Under the pieces are notes generated by a model. The model did no database searches. It saw only the letters and a program-made list of their open reading frames with translations, and was not told where the DNA came from. Position numbers and translations under genes: made by a program. Below, piece by piece: positions 54,213 to 62,836 of a stretch of DNA of 64,000 nt. Source of the stretch: Microcystis aeruginosa NIES-4325 (GTDB lineage: Bacteria; Cyanobacteriota; Cyanobacteriia; Cyanobacteriales; Microcystaceae); assembly GCF_008974145.1 (NCBI RefSeq), contig NZ_BJKP01000001.1, forward strand, positions 124,001 to 188,000, written 5' to 3'. Every line of letters starts with the position of its first letter. The first letter of the stretch is position 1.

Positions 54213-55319
54213 TTAGCAGGGCAAAGTAAACCAAAATTGTGAACCTTTTTCGTCATTATTCATAATGCCAATTTCACCCCCGTGAGCATGGATAATTTGA
54301 CGACATAGATATAAACCTAGTCCTAAACTAATCTGATTATTATTATTGCCTCGTTGATAGCGATCAAATAATTTTTTTCTCTGGGTTTCGCTAATTCCTA
54401 CCCCATTATCGGCAATGCTGCACCGGAGATAATTACCCTCTAGTCTAGCTGATAAAGTGATAATTATCCCTTGGGGATTGTGTTTAAGGGCATTGGCTAA
54501 TAAATTCTCAAAAACTCGCCAGAGATGGTGAGCATCGCCATTAACTAAGGGTAAATCGGGGGAAAAATTATTAATTAAAGTTGCTTGATTTTCCTTTAAT
54601 CTTAACTCCCATTCCTGACCGATCTGTTGACCAATTTCGTAGAGAGATAAAGGCTTTAGTTCTAGGGAAACTCCCCAAAGATCATTCTGTCGGGTTTCGA
54701 CAAGAGAATCAATTAAAGTTAATTGTCGATCGCAACTGTTGGCCATCTGTTGTAAAATCTTCCGGGATACTTCTTTAGTTTCTCCCTGAGAATTTTTAAT
54801 TAAATTATTTAAGATCATTGACATCCCGATCACGGGATTGCGGAGATCGTGAGAGACAGCATGAAGATAAATTTCTAAAGTTTCCTCAGCTTTTTGACGT
54901 TCTTGAATTTCATTTTTGAGTTGTTTTTTTTGATGGCAAATAGTTAATTGATTTTCGATGCGTGCCATCACTTCTTCTCCTTGAAAAGGTTTAGAAATAT
55001 AATCGACACCTCCCACTTGAAAAGCTTTGACTTTATCTAAGACATCATCAAGAGCGCTAATAAAAATCACGGGAATTTCTCTGGTTTTTTCATCAGCTTT
55101 TAACTGTTCACAAACTTGATAGCCATTGAGATCGGGCATATTAATATCGAGGAGGATCAGATCGGGAATTAGCGATCGCACTGTATTCAGGGCCATCTGT
55201 CCATTAATCGCTTTGCGTACCTGATACCCCTTCTCGGTGAGCATAATCGACAATAGCCGCACATTATTGGGCAAATCATCGACAATTAAGACACTAGGGC
55301 GCGGTGTGAGTTGAGTCAT
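54213..55319 (-). CDS. Response regulator-histidine kinase hybrid
   Basis: 368 aa from ATG 55319 (MTQLTPRPSVLIVDD). A GTG/ATG 66 bp upstream only adds a hydrophobic leader. Residues 10-125 form a REC domain (VLIVDDLPNNVRLL, PDLILLDINMPD with the phospho-Asp, PVIFISAL). A coiled linker and the HisKA box (LHAVSHDLRNPVIGM) follow. The ATPase domain shows LLANALKHNP, IADNGVGISE, GLGLYLCRQIIHAHGGEI and GSQFWFTLP. It senses a signal passed in by phosphorylation of its own REC domain. It has no membrane segment and no partner in the window. A MITE lies just beyond the stop. Confidence 0.93.
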   Translation of the reverse strand: MTQLTPRPSVLIVDDLPNNVRLLSIMLTEKGYQVRKAINGQMALNTVRSLIPDLILLDINMPDLNGYQVCEQLKADEKTREIPVIFISALDDVLDKVKAFQVGGVDYISKPFQGEEVMARIENQLTICHQKKQLKNEIQERQKAEETLEIYLHAVSHDLRNPVIGMSMILNNLIKNSQGETKEVSRKILQQMANSCDRQLTLIDSLVETRQNDLWGVSLELKPLSLYEIGQQIGQEWELRLKENQATLINNFSPDLPLVNGDAHHLWRVFENLLANALKHNPQGIIITLSARLEGNYLRCSIADNGVGISETQRKKLFDRYQRGNNNNQISLGLGLYLCRQIIHAHGGEIGIMNNDEKGSQFWFTLPC

Positions 55320-55423
55320 GCCGGTTATTTTATAACTCAAACTATTTAGTAAAAGTGTATAAAAAAACAGACGCGACACTCGCATCCGTTACAAAATTAA
55401 CTATATTTTGAGGACAAGAACAT

Positions 55424-55861
55424 CTAAGGATTTTCACCACCCACAGCGATGCCAGTACCATAAATCTGAGCATTTGTCAAGTTAATTCTCTCCATCGATG
55501 CACCTGTGACATCGGCATCATAGATCATGGCGCTGGTAAAATTGACTCCATTGAGATTAGCTTGATTCAAACTGGCATTAGTCAGAAAAGCTGCGGTTAA
55601 ATTTGCGCCTTCTAGGTTAGCATCGGTCAAATCTGCGCCTTCTAAGTTAGCTTCCTCTAGATTAGCTCCCTGTAAATTCGCTTTTCTCAAATCTGCACCG
55701 ATTAGATGCGCCCCTCTTAAATCTGCACCCCGGAGATCACACCCCGGACATTCCCGCGTATTCAATAATTGTTGCACCTGTCGGGGATTTTCCGCACCGA
55801 CGGGGCTAATCAGCAGTAAGGAAGCTAGGGAACCTAGGGCAATCATTAAAGTCCTTTTCAT
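55424..55861 (-). CDS. Secreted pentapeptide-repeat protein
   Basis: 145 aa from ATG 55861, which has GAGGAGG 8-10 nt upstream. The longer frame opens at 55924. A signal peptide of about 22 residues (MIALGSLASLLLISPVGA) is followed by about fourteen A(N/D)LxX pentapeptide repeats, such as ADLRGAHLIGADLRKANLQG. They form a right-handed quadrilateral beta helix. It is probably periplasmic or lumenal. The function of such proteins in cyanobacteria is mostly unknown. The gene is alone, between the kinase and the BCD transporter. Confidence 0.9.
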   Translation of the reverse strand: MKRTLMIALGSLASLLLISPVGAENPRQVQQLLNTRECPGCDLRGADLRGAHLIGADLRKANLQGANLEEANLEGADLTDANLEGANLTAAFLTNASLNQANLNGVNFTSAMIYDADVTGASMERINLTNAQIYGTGIAVGGENP

Positions 55862-55975
55862 CGTTTTAGCCTCCTCTTTCGTTTTCTTCTCTACTTTTAG
55901 GATAGGAAAAAAGCTGCTAACCAACTTCCCCCGATCGGGCTAATTCTCCTGTTATCTCACTTTTGCTTGCTTTTG

Positions 55976-57448
55976 CTAGTCGATCTCTCCTTTCATCACC
56001 GTTGCGATCGCTGATCGGGCGTTTTCCTTAAATTCCTTGACATCAACGCGACTTAATAACCAAACTGCTAGGATCATTCCCAATGCTTGCACGAGGAAAA
56101 CTAAGCTATAGGCTAAAACCGGACTAGAAAAGATAACTTTACCGATATTTAAAATCGTACCCCCTAAAACCGTGGCTAATCCCCGTGCGATCGCTTGTGA
56201 TAATCCCCAAGCGCCGATAAAAGTTCCCGCAGTTTCGGCGGCGGTTAAATCTAACATTAAACTGGTAGCCCCAGCAGTAATCATTCCCGAAGCTAAACCG
56301 AAAAAGAGCAAGCTTGATTTTAATAAACTTTGATTAGCAGAAAAGCCGGCAAAAATCAAGAGAATAAAACAAATTGTTGCAAAAATACAGCCATATTTAG
56401 TGGTTTTTTGTTTACCAACACGGGGAATGAGCATAAATCCCGTGGCAGCAATACCAAAAAGGGTTCCGGTTCCCCAAAAAGCGTTTAATTGGGTGGTTTG
56501 GGCGATACACATCCCAAAAACCTCGCCCCCAAACGGTTCCATAATTGCATCCTGCATAAATAAACTCAAAGTCATCATCAGCAGGAAGGTGAAAAATAAG
56601 CCGGTTTGCCGACTAGCGGTGAGAACTTGTAACGCATCCTTGAAGGTAATTTGATCCTCTCTTTCGACGAGAGTGGAACGGGAACTAAAACGAGAATATT
56701 TTTTTTCTACCCCAAAAGTCGCTAAAATACACAAACCGAAGACAATTGCGGGCATAATCGTGAACACAGGGTTAATTGTCGCCTGTAGTTGCGGAATATT
56801 GGCTATAGGGGCTGATTGAGTCGGATCATAGGTCAAAATATTTGTACCGCAGATATTGGGAGTATCCAGCAAACGAGAACTAACGATCGCCCCGACAACG
56901 ATTCCCACCATCAACATTGACCAAACTATACCAACTAATTGCGATCGATTATCTTCATCGGACACATCCACCAAGAGGGCAGCAAAAGGGGTAGAACTGG
57001 CGCTTAAAGCGAGTCCGTAGAGGGCGAAAATTAAGGCTAAGAGGGCAATCCAGGCGTAGGAAATGGTACTCCATCCCGAAGTTTGAATACTAAGTCCCAA
57101 TTGCCAAACTACCTGCAAAGCAATAAAAGCTAAAGCGGTAAAAACTGCCGCCCCAATCCAGACATAACCGCTGCGATGATGACCTAAAATAGTTTTACCG
57201 TCGGATCTTTGCCCAAACCAGATGCGTGCTGGACTAACAAACTGGTGCATAGCGATCGCAGCTGCGGCGAGAAAGGGTAAAACTTTTAACTCATCGATCA
57301 TAATCCGATTGAGAACCCCCAAAGTCAGCAGGGACATAATACCTAGTCCCATTTGAAAGAGTCCTAAGCGAAACATGGTGAAAAGTCCCAGTTTTGGCAG
57401 GGGTTTTGGGGATGAGTGAGTAGAATTGGAAATATCGCTGGTAGCCAT
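55976..57448 (-). CDS. BCD/PucC-family major facilitator transporter
   Basis: 490 aa with about twelve membrane helices. It matches the BCD (bacteriochlorophyll delivery) family: FRLGLFQMGLGIMSLLTLGVLNRIMI, SPARIWFGQRSDGKTILGHHRSGYVW and the inner LYGLALSASSTPFAALLVDVSDEDNRS. In cyanobacteria members sit in thylakoid or plasma membrane and are linked to pigment or antenna-protein assembly. The precise cargo is not known. The Rpn nuclease gene lies about 70 bp upstream in the same orientation. Confidence 0.92.
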   Translation of the reverse strand: MATSDISNSTHSSPKPLPKLGLFTMFRLGLFQMGLGIMSLLTLGVLNRIMIDELKVLPFLAAAAIAMHQFVSPARIWFGQRSDGKTILGHHRSGYVWIGAAVFTALAFIALQVVWQLGLSIQTSGWSTISYAWIALLALIFALYGLALSASSTPFAALLVDVSDEDNRSQLVGIVWSMLMVGIVVGAIVSSRLLDTPNICGTNILTYDPTQSAPIANIPQLQATINPVFTIMPAIVFGLCILATFGVEKKYSRFSSRSTLVEREDQITFKDALQVLTASRQTGLFFTFLLMMTLSLFMQDAIMEPFGGEVFGMCIAQTTQLNAFWGTGTLFGIAATGFMLIPRVGKQKTTKYGCIFATICFILLIFAGFSANQSLLKSSLLFFGLASGMITAGATSLMLDLTAAETAGTFIGAWGLSQAIARGLATVLGGTILNIGKVIFSSPVLAYSLVFLVQALGMILAVWLLSRVDVKEFKENARSAIATVMKGEID

Positions 57449-57519
57449 GGTTAAATCAATACGGAAAAAAGCCAGTATTTAAAAATTTAACGCAGGACGA
57501 GCAGACATCTTCTGGAGAT

Positions 57520-58359
57520 TTAAATTTCTATCTCCGATAACCAATCGGTCAGATCTGTCAAGCTGGTAAAATCGAGCAGCGCTTCTCCTAAAGTTTCCAA
57601 TTCTTCTAGAGATAGTTCTCGGATTTGTTGGCTTAAAGTCGAGGATATTTCACCTAAACGACGGTTAAGTAGCCGTAGAATCAAAGAAACCGCTTCTTCT
57701 CGTCTTCCTTCCTCTCTTCCTTGTGCTTTTCCACTTTCCCTGATATCCTGATAAATAACTGATTCGCGCATAATTTCTTCCCTTAATAAGCTTCCGATGA
57801 TTTCCTTACTTAATACTAACCCCGCCAGAATTGCTGTAGCGGCGGCTAAATTGCTTTTTTCAGTTCTACCCTCGATATTATCAATTTTTGCGGCTACTTG
57901 TCGTAGAATTTCGGGACGATTAGGGGTTTTTCCTAGATTGGCCAAGGGTAACAATCCTGATAATCCTAACATTTCCTCGGCTGGAATTTCCCAGAGACGA
58001 AGCACTTCGTATTCATGACGGGTATTGGGAAGGATAAAAGCGTTTTCCTGCACCAAAGGTGATGAGGTTTCTTTCAGGTAAATTACCACTTGTCGCATGG
58101 TTTTTTTGGGGAAGCGACGATAGACTCTAGTGCGATAATCTAACATCCGAAAGGACATCTTTGGGTCAGGATCGGTCTGGAATTCGAGATGAAGAATCAT
58201 CGGATCTGATTCTAACAAAATCAGGGCATCGGCCCGAATCGGTTCTAGAGAGAGTTCCGAGGGACTCAATTGGGTGAAGGAGAGGGGTTCTCCTAATAAC
58301 CATTCGGCGAAGTCACGACTATAATTTTCGGCGAGAAATTTACAGACATTATCATACAT
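57520..58359 (-). CDS. Rpn-family PD-(D/E)XK nuclease-like protein with DUF4351 tail
   Basis: 279 aa. The nuclease core shows RADALILLESD (Asp 44) and MILHLEFQTDPD (Glu 59, Gln 61), the Rpn/T4BSS-type D...ExQ pattern, plus RMLDYRTRVYRRF. The C-terminus (EEAVSLILRLLNRRLGEIS, then LDFTSLTDLTDWLSEIE) is the DUF4351 helical tail. Rpn proteins promote recombination or DNA breaks in E. coli and defend against phage in some cases. The family is very abundant in Microcystis-like genomes. The tail resembles that of the gene at 17674, suggesting shared ancestry of the two. Confidence 0.9.
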   Translation of the reverse strand: MYDNVCKFLAENYSRDFAEWLLGEPLSFTQLSPSELSLEPIRADALILLESDPMILHLEFQTDPDPKMSFRMLDYRTRVYRRFPKKTMRQVVIYLKETSSPLVQENAFILPNTRHEYEVLRLWEIPAEEMLGLSGLLPLANLGKTPNRPEILRQVAAKIDNIEGRTEKSNLAAATAILAGLVLSKEIIGSLLREEIMRESVIYQDIRESGKAQGREEGRREEAVSLILRLLNRRLGEISSTLSQQIRELSLEELETLGEALLDFTSLTDLTDWLSEIEI

Positions 58360-58385
58360 TTCTTGATTCTAATCAATGAGATATT

Positions 58386-58486
58386 TATAGCGTTTCTCAT
58401 CAAGATAAAGTGTAACCTAATTTGGTATCGATGAGCAACTCCCCAAAAGGAAAACCTCGTATCTCATCATTAAGATAACTGCTATA
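58386..58486. repeat. 101-bp inverted-repeat element (TATAGCG/CTATA ends)
   Basis: It starts TATAGCGTTTCTCATCAAG and ends GATAACTGCTATA. The ends resemble those at 34241-34336, but the interior is unrelated. An inner pair TCTCATCA/TGATGAGA-like is also visible. Confidence 0.6.
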
Positions 58487-58542
58487 ATTGTTGTTAATTC
58501 ATATCATAATAAATTCGATCGAGGTAAGTGTAGATTACAATA

Positions 58543-58569
58543 AAACTGAGCCTCAAGGAGACTCAGTTT
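58543..58569 (-). terminator. Terminator after sigA
   Basis: Read on the minus strand, AAACTGAG pairs with CTCAGTTT (8 bp) around an 11-nt loop, and TATT follows. It ends 22 bp after the sigA stop codon. Confidence 0.65.
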
Positions 58570-58591
58570 CTAGTTTTTTGAGAGCGGGAAA

Positions 58592-59842
58592 TTAACGAAT
58601 GTACTCTTTGAGGATACTATTACGGTTAGGGTGACGCAGTTTCCGTAGGGCTTTGGCTTCTATTTGACGAATGCGCTCGCGAGTGACGTTGAAGATTTGG
58701 CCGATTTCTTCGAGGGTTTTCATCCGGCCGTCATCCAAACCGTAGCGCAGACGCAGCACATCCCGTTCGCGAGGACTAAGGGTATCGAGGACATTTTCTA
58801 AATCCTCGCGTAATAAATTTTTAGAAACTTCATCTTCTGGGGTTTCCCCATCCGCTTCGATAAAGTCTCCTAAACGGGAGTCTTCTTCTTTACCGATGGG
58901 AGTCTCTAGAGAAATCGGTAATTGAGCGGATTTGGCAATAAAACGCAGTTTTTCGATGGTCATCTCCATCTTAGTGGCGATTTCTTCCTCGGTGGGTTTG
59001 CGGCGCATTTCCTGAGAAAGAATCTTGGTGGTTTTTTTGATCCGGGAGATGGTTTCGTAGAGGTGGACAGGAAGACGAATGGTGCGGGATTGATCGGCGA
59101 TCGCCCGGGTGATGGCTTGACGAATCCACCAAGTGGCATAGGTGGAGAATTTATAACCCTTTTCGTGGTCGAATTTTTCGGCGGCGCGGATCAAACCGAG
59201 GGAACCTTCTTGAATTAAATCTTGGAAAGAAAGACCGCGATTCATGTATTTCTTGGCGATCGAAACCACTAAACGCAGGTTCGATTGTACCATTTTTTCC
59301 TTAGCGCGACGACCATGGTACAATCGACGCTTAAAGGCCGATAAGTATTCCTTTGATTTGGCCAGCCATTCTTCCAGCATGGGAGCCATTAGCTCCGTCT
59401 TACCTAAATAAGCCTTAATATCCGATAATTTTGGTTCTTTTTCCGATTTTTCGGCGATAATTTTCTCGATGCGCTCGAACAAGAAAACCTGTTTTCCCCA
59501 TTCAGCATCGGTATAGAGGTGAAAATCTTCGCGAATGCGTTCTAATTTCAGTAGATCGGCGATTTTTCTCGCTAATTCGATCTCCTCCTCCGCTCTCAAT
59601 AACCGAATCCTGCCGATCTCTTGCAGATAAATCCGAATCGAATCTTCTGTATAGGGTTTTTTTCTAGCGGCGTCGCGACGACGAGCGCTGGCAAGGCGGC
59701 GGGTTTTTTTGCCATCGTTGCTATCGCTGGTTTCTTCTAGCTCTAACTCGATATCCTCATCATCGAAGTCTTCGTCTAGGTCAATCAAATCTAAATCCAA
59801 TGGCGGCTCGGTAAGGGTTAGTACATCGTGGGCCTGCATCAT
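58592..59842 (-). CDS. sigA: Principal RNA polymerase sigma factor, SigA/RpoD
   Basis: 416 aa. Residues 1-60 are acidic ([21 protein letters not shown]), a cyanobacterial SigA trait. Region 1.2 ([19 protein letters not shown]), 2.1-2.4 with [20 protein letters not shown] and [17 protein letters not shown], region 3, and region 4.2 with the helix-turn-helix [20 protein letters not shown] are all present. It directs housekeeping transcription by core RNA polymerase at -10 and -35 promoters. The start has two adjacent ATG codons (59842 and 59839). About 700 bp of leader and upstream region precede it without another gene. Confidence 0.97.
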   Translation of the reverse strand: MMQAHDVLTLTEPPLDLDLIDLDEDFDDEDIELELEETSDSNDGKKTRRLASARRRDAARKKPYTEDSIRIYLQEIGRIRLLRAEEEIELARKIADLLKLERIREDFHLYTDAEWGKQVFLFERIEKIIAEKSEKEPKLSDIKAYLGKTELMAPMLEEWLAKSKEYLSAFKRRLYHGRRAKEKMVQSNLRLVVSIAKKYMNRGLSFQDLIQEGSLGLIRAAEKFDHEKGYKFSTYATWWIRQAITRAIADQSRTIRLPVHLYETISRIKKTTKILSQEMRRKPTEEEIATKMEMTIEKLRFIAKSAQLPISLETPIGKEEDSRLGDFIEADGETPEDEVSKNLLREDLENVLDTLSPRERDVLRLRYGLDDGRMKTLEEIGQIFNVTRERIRQIEAKALRKLRHPNRNSILKEYIR

Positions 59843-60569
59843 GCCGTTTTCCTCTTGCTCCTTCTGTGCAAAACTAGAAGATCGAATCTCAATCTAGGTG
59901 ATACTGAACAAATTTGTGTCTCAAATCCGAGACGGGGAAAGACTTTTCCGATTGTAGCTTTAATTACAACAAATGGGAGAAGATTTTTGCTTAAATTTCC
60001 TTGTGTCGATGCGATTTTAGCGACACGGAATGCTGTTTTAGCACGGTCAACTCATAATCTGGCTCCTGCAAAAATTGGATAAATGGCTGGAGGACTGAAA
60101 TCTGATCGTCGGTTTGTCTGCGGTGTTGACCAGATAGCTAACAATCAAAGGAATTATTGGCTGGGTTAACTGTTCCCATTGGCAAGGGGAACACCATCCC
60201 TATTTGCCTTTGCTAATTCCTTTAGTCTTTAGCTATTGTATTTAATTTGATCGGATTCTTGCGGATAAATTTTATCCCTCATTGCTTTCACGGGAATTTA
60301 GCCTTAATACAAATGTATTAAGATTGTTAGAGCGCAAGCTCATAATATTAAGTTAGCAACATTTTAGAAATTTGCGAGACAAATTTAAGATTTTCTCCAA
60401 TAGCGACGTGGGAAGTGGGAATTATTAATTATGAATTATGAATTGGGGAGAAGGGAGCAGGGAACGCCGGGGTTGGGAGCAGGGAGAATAAATAAAAACA
60501 ATCTCCTGACTACTGACTACTGACGACCGACTCCTAAACCCACCGACAAACTTTTCTGGCAAACCCTAT
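59843..60569. other. Gap between leuA and sigA
   Basis: 727 bp without a convincing gene. It carries the sigA leader and promoter region and a long foldback at 60135-60235. AT-rich sequence with short repeats of AATTATGAATTATGAATT and AGTAGTCAGTCAGT type occurs near 60420-60540. An 84-codon frame at 59828 on the plus strand overlaps the sigA start and is not protein-like. Confidence 0.55.
60135..60235. ncRNA. Candidate 101-nt structured element
   Basis: TAGCTAA (60135) pairs with TTAGCTA (60229), then AAAGGAATTA with TAATTCCTTT. An inner hairpin GTTCCC/GGGAAC (60172-60192) lies within. The layered complementarity suggests a folded RNA in the sigA leader or an inverted-repeat mobile element. 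I cannot tell strand or function. Confidence 0.35.
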
Positions 60570-62171
60570 CTATACTTGTAGCATTTCTGGGGTTTTTTCC
60601 TTCTGCTGCAGTGCCACGTGGAGACGGTTTAATGCGCTGACGTAGGCGCGAGCGGAGGCGACAATAATATCGGTATCGGCTGCGCGAGCAGAATAGGTGC
60701 GTCCTTCATAACGGAGACGGATAGTCACTTCTCCTAAAGCATCGATTCCCTCGGTCACTTCTCGCACCGAGAAAGAGATTAATTCGTTCGGAATCTTCAC
60801 CACTCGATCGATCGCTTTGCAGAGAGCATCCACGGGACCTGTACCAATGGCCGCATCGGATAACTCGCTACCGTCGGGAGTGCGAATCGTTACCGTGGCC
60901 GTGGGTCTGGCGTTATTGCCACAGGACACTTGTACTAGCTCAAGGCGGAAGTGATCGGGAACCGTATCGATTTCATCGTTAACAATAGCTTCTAGATCGC
61001 GATCGGTGATTTCCTTTTTGCGATCAGCCATTTCTTTAAACTGGATAAAAGCGTTATTAAGTTCCGTTTCCGAAAGCTCAAAACCCAATTCCTGTAACCG
61101 AGAGCGAAAAGCGTTGCGGCCGGAGAGTTTACCGAGTACGATCTGATTATTAGTCAAACCGATCGATTCTGCATCCATAATCTCATAGGTGAGTTTATGT
61201 TTTAACACCCCGTCCTGATGGATTCCCGACTCGTGTGCGAAAGCGTTAGCACCGACGATCGCCTTATTCGGTTGCACGATCATGCCGGTAAGATTAGAAA
61301 CTAGGCGAGAAGTGCGATAGATTTCCTTGGTGTTGATCTTGGTTAAAGGTTCCGTGGACTCTGGGGAACGACCGAGGAAAGGATTAAAATAGGAGCGCCG
61401 GACATGAAGGGCCATCACCAATTCTTCTAGGGAAGCGTTACCGGCACGCTCACCGATACCGTTAATAGTACATTCCAACTGTCGAGCGCCATTTTTAACT
61501 GCTTCGAGGAAATTAGCCACCGCTAACCCTAGATCGTCGTGACCATGGACGGAGATAATCGCTTGGTCGATATTGGGGACATTTTCCTTAATACCACGGA
61601 TTAAAGCCCCAAATTCGCTAGGGGTGGTATAACCGACGGTATCGGGAATGTTAACGGTGGTAGCTCCTGCGGCGATCGCTCTTTCGAGGACTTGATAGAG
61701 GAATTCCGGATCGCTGCGGCCGGCATCTTCAGGGGAAAATTCCACATCATTAAGGAAGGATTTGGCATAGGCCACCATTTCCGGCACAATGTCAAGAACT
61801 TCCTGACGAGTCTTCTTAAGTTTGTATTGGAGGTGGATATCAGATGTGGCTAGGAAGGTGTGAATTCTGGGCTTGGCGGCGGGTCTGAGCGCATCGGCGG
61901 CAGATTTGATATCTTTTTGGGTAGTGCGGGCTAATCCGCAAATAATCGGGCTATCAGCTTCGCTGCCGACACTGGCGGCAATTTTCTGTACAGCCTCAAA
62001 GTCTCCCGGACTAGCGTGGGGAAAACCCGCTTCAATGACATCAACTCCCAGTCGTGCCAGTGCGCGGGCTATGGTTAGCTTCTCATCCACATTTAAAGCG
62101 GCACCCGGGGACTGTTCCCCATCTCGAAGGGTGGTATCGAAGATAATCACACGGTCTGGACTGGTATTCAT
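60570..62171 (-). CDS. leuA: 2-isopropylmalate synthase
   Basis: 533 aa, normal length for the LeuA1 form. It condenses acetyl-CoA with 2-oxoisovalerate in the first committed step of leucine synthesis. The catalytic TIM barrel shows [32 protein letters not shown], and the metal His pair in [10 protein letters not shown]. The C-terminal third is the LeuA regulatory (allosteric) domain ([16 protein letters not shown], with [13 protein letters not shown]), so leucine feedback is likely. It is divergent from the small membrane-protein gene. Confidence 0.97.
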   Translation of the reverse strand: MNTSPDRVIIFDTTLRDGEQSPGAALNVDEKLTIARALARLGVDVIEAGFPHASPGDFEAVQKIAASVGSEADSPIICGLARTTQKDIKSAADALRPAAKPRIHTFLATSDIHLQYKLKKTRQEVLDIVPEMVAYAKSFLNDVEFSPEDAGRSDPEFLYQVLERAIAAGATTVNIPDTVGYTTPSEFGALIRGIKENVPNIDQAIISVHGHDDLGLAVANFLEAVKNGARQLECTINGIGERAGNASLEELVMALHVRRSYFNPFLGRSPESTEPLTKINTKEIYRTSRLVSNLTGMIVQPNKAIVGANAFAHESGIHQDGVLKHKLTYEIMDAESIGLTNNQIVLGKLSGRNAFRSRLQELGFELSETELNNAFIQFKEMADRKKEITDRDLEAIVNDEIDTVPDHFRLELVQVSCGNNARPTATVTIRTPDGSELSDAAIGTGPVDALCKAIDRVVKIPNELISFSVREVTEGIDALGEVTIRLRYEGRTYSARAADTDIIVASARAYVSALNRLHVALQQKEKTPEMLQV

Positions 62172-62320
62172 AGTTTTTTTGTACCGTTAACGAACTTGGG
62201 AGTTGTTCCTCTGATTATAGCAGCCCAGGCCGAGGGGGTTATTAAGGAAAATTGCCTTGAGAATTTCTCGACTTGCTCGCGCTTTTCCGGCTTGCCCTCT
62301 TTTTGGCTACCATAGAGGAT

Positions 62321-62683
62321 ATGGATAAATTGGCGAGGGATTTAACAATGTTTGGCAAACCAGCGAAGGAACCGAACCCACCGGAGGTAAAAGACTTACA
62401 GGAGGTGATGTTTTCGATTAAGCAAAATCTCGAACCGGATCAGGATAAAACTGATATTAATCTTGTTGAGACTCCCCCACCAGAGGTGGTTACTGTAGTT
62501 GAAAATATTAGTAAAATTCTCTCTCCCTATTTTATCGTTTTGGTAGGTTTATTTCTCTATGATCGGAATAGTTTTATCGGTTTTTTATTAGTCTTGACTG
62601 GAGTTTTAGTGATTTTCGGAGTTTCTCTCAAGGATATTAATAAACTCTTTGAAGAAGGGAAAAAGTTTTTCCAATCTAAATAG
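62321..62683 (+). CDS. Small membrane protein, unknown
   Basis: 120 aa from ATG 62321. The frame opens at 62273. A polar N-terminus of about 65 residues (KDLQEVMFSIKQNLEPDQDK, Pro-rich) is followed by two adjacent hydrophobic helices (ISKILSPYFIVLVGLFLYD and FIGFLLVLTGVLVIFGVSL) and a basic tail. It is probably a membrane protein with its N-terminus in the cytosol. No family is recognised. An STRR tract follows before cruP, and both genes read the same way. Confidence 0.65.
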   Translation: MDKLARDLTMFGKPAKEPNPPEVKDLQEVMFSIKQNLEPDQDKTDINLVETPPPEVVTVVENISKILSPYFIVLVGLFLYDRNSFIGFLLVLTGVLVIFGVSLKDINKLFEEGKKFFQSK

Positions 62684-62770
62684 TTTTCTCCTCTGGATAG
62701 AGCAGTTATCTTAATGGTGAGGTGGCAATTCTCTACTGTTAAGAAACGGCTAGAATCGTGCTTTTTTAGG

Positions 62771-62829
62771 TGATCAGTAAACAGTGAACTGATAACTAAA
62801 AACTCACATTTGATAACTGATAACTGATA
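62771..62829. repeat. STRR tract before cruP
   Basis: GTAAACAGTGAACTGATAAC and ACATTTGATAACTGATAACTGAT repeats, ending 7 bp before the cruP ATG. Confidence 0.75.
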
Positions 62830-62836
62830 TAAGATT

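Noticed and set aside
59828-60082. 84-codon plus-strand frame over the sigA start
   Set aside because: It overlaps the real sigA start and leader, has unlikely composition and has no ribosome site.
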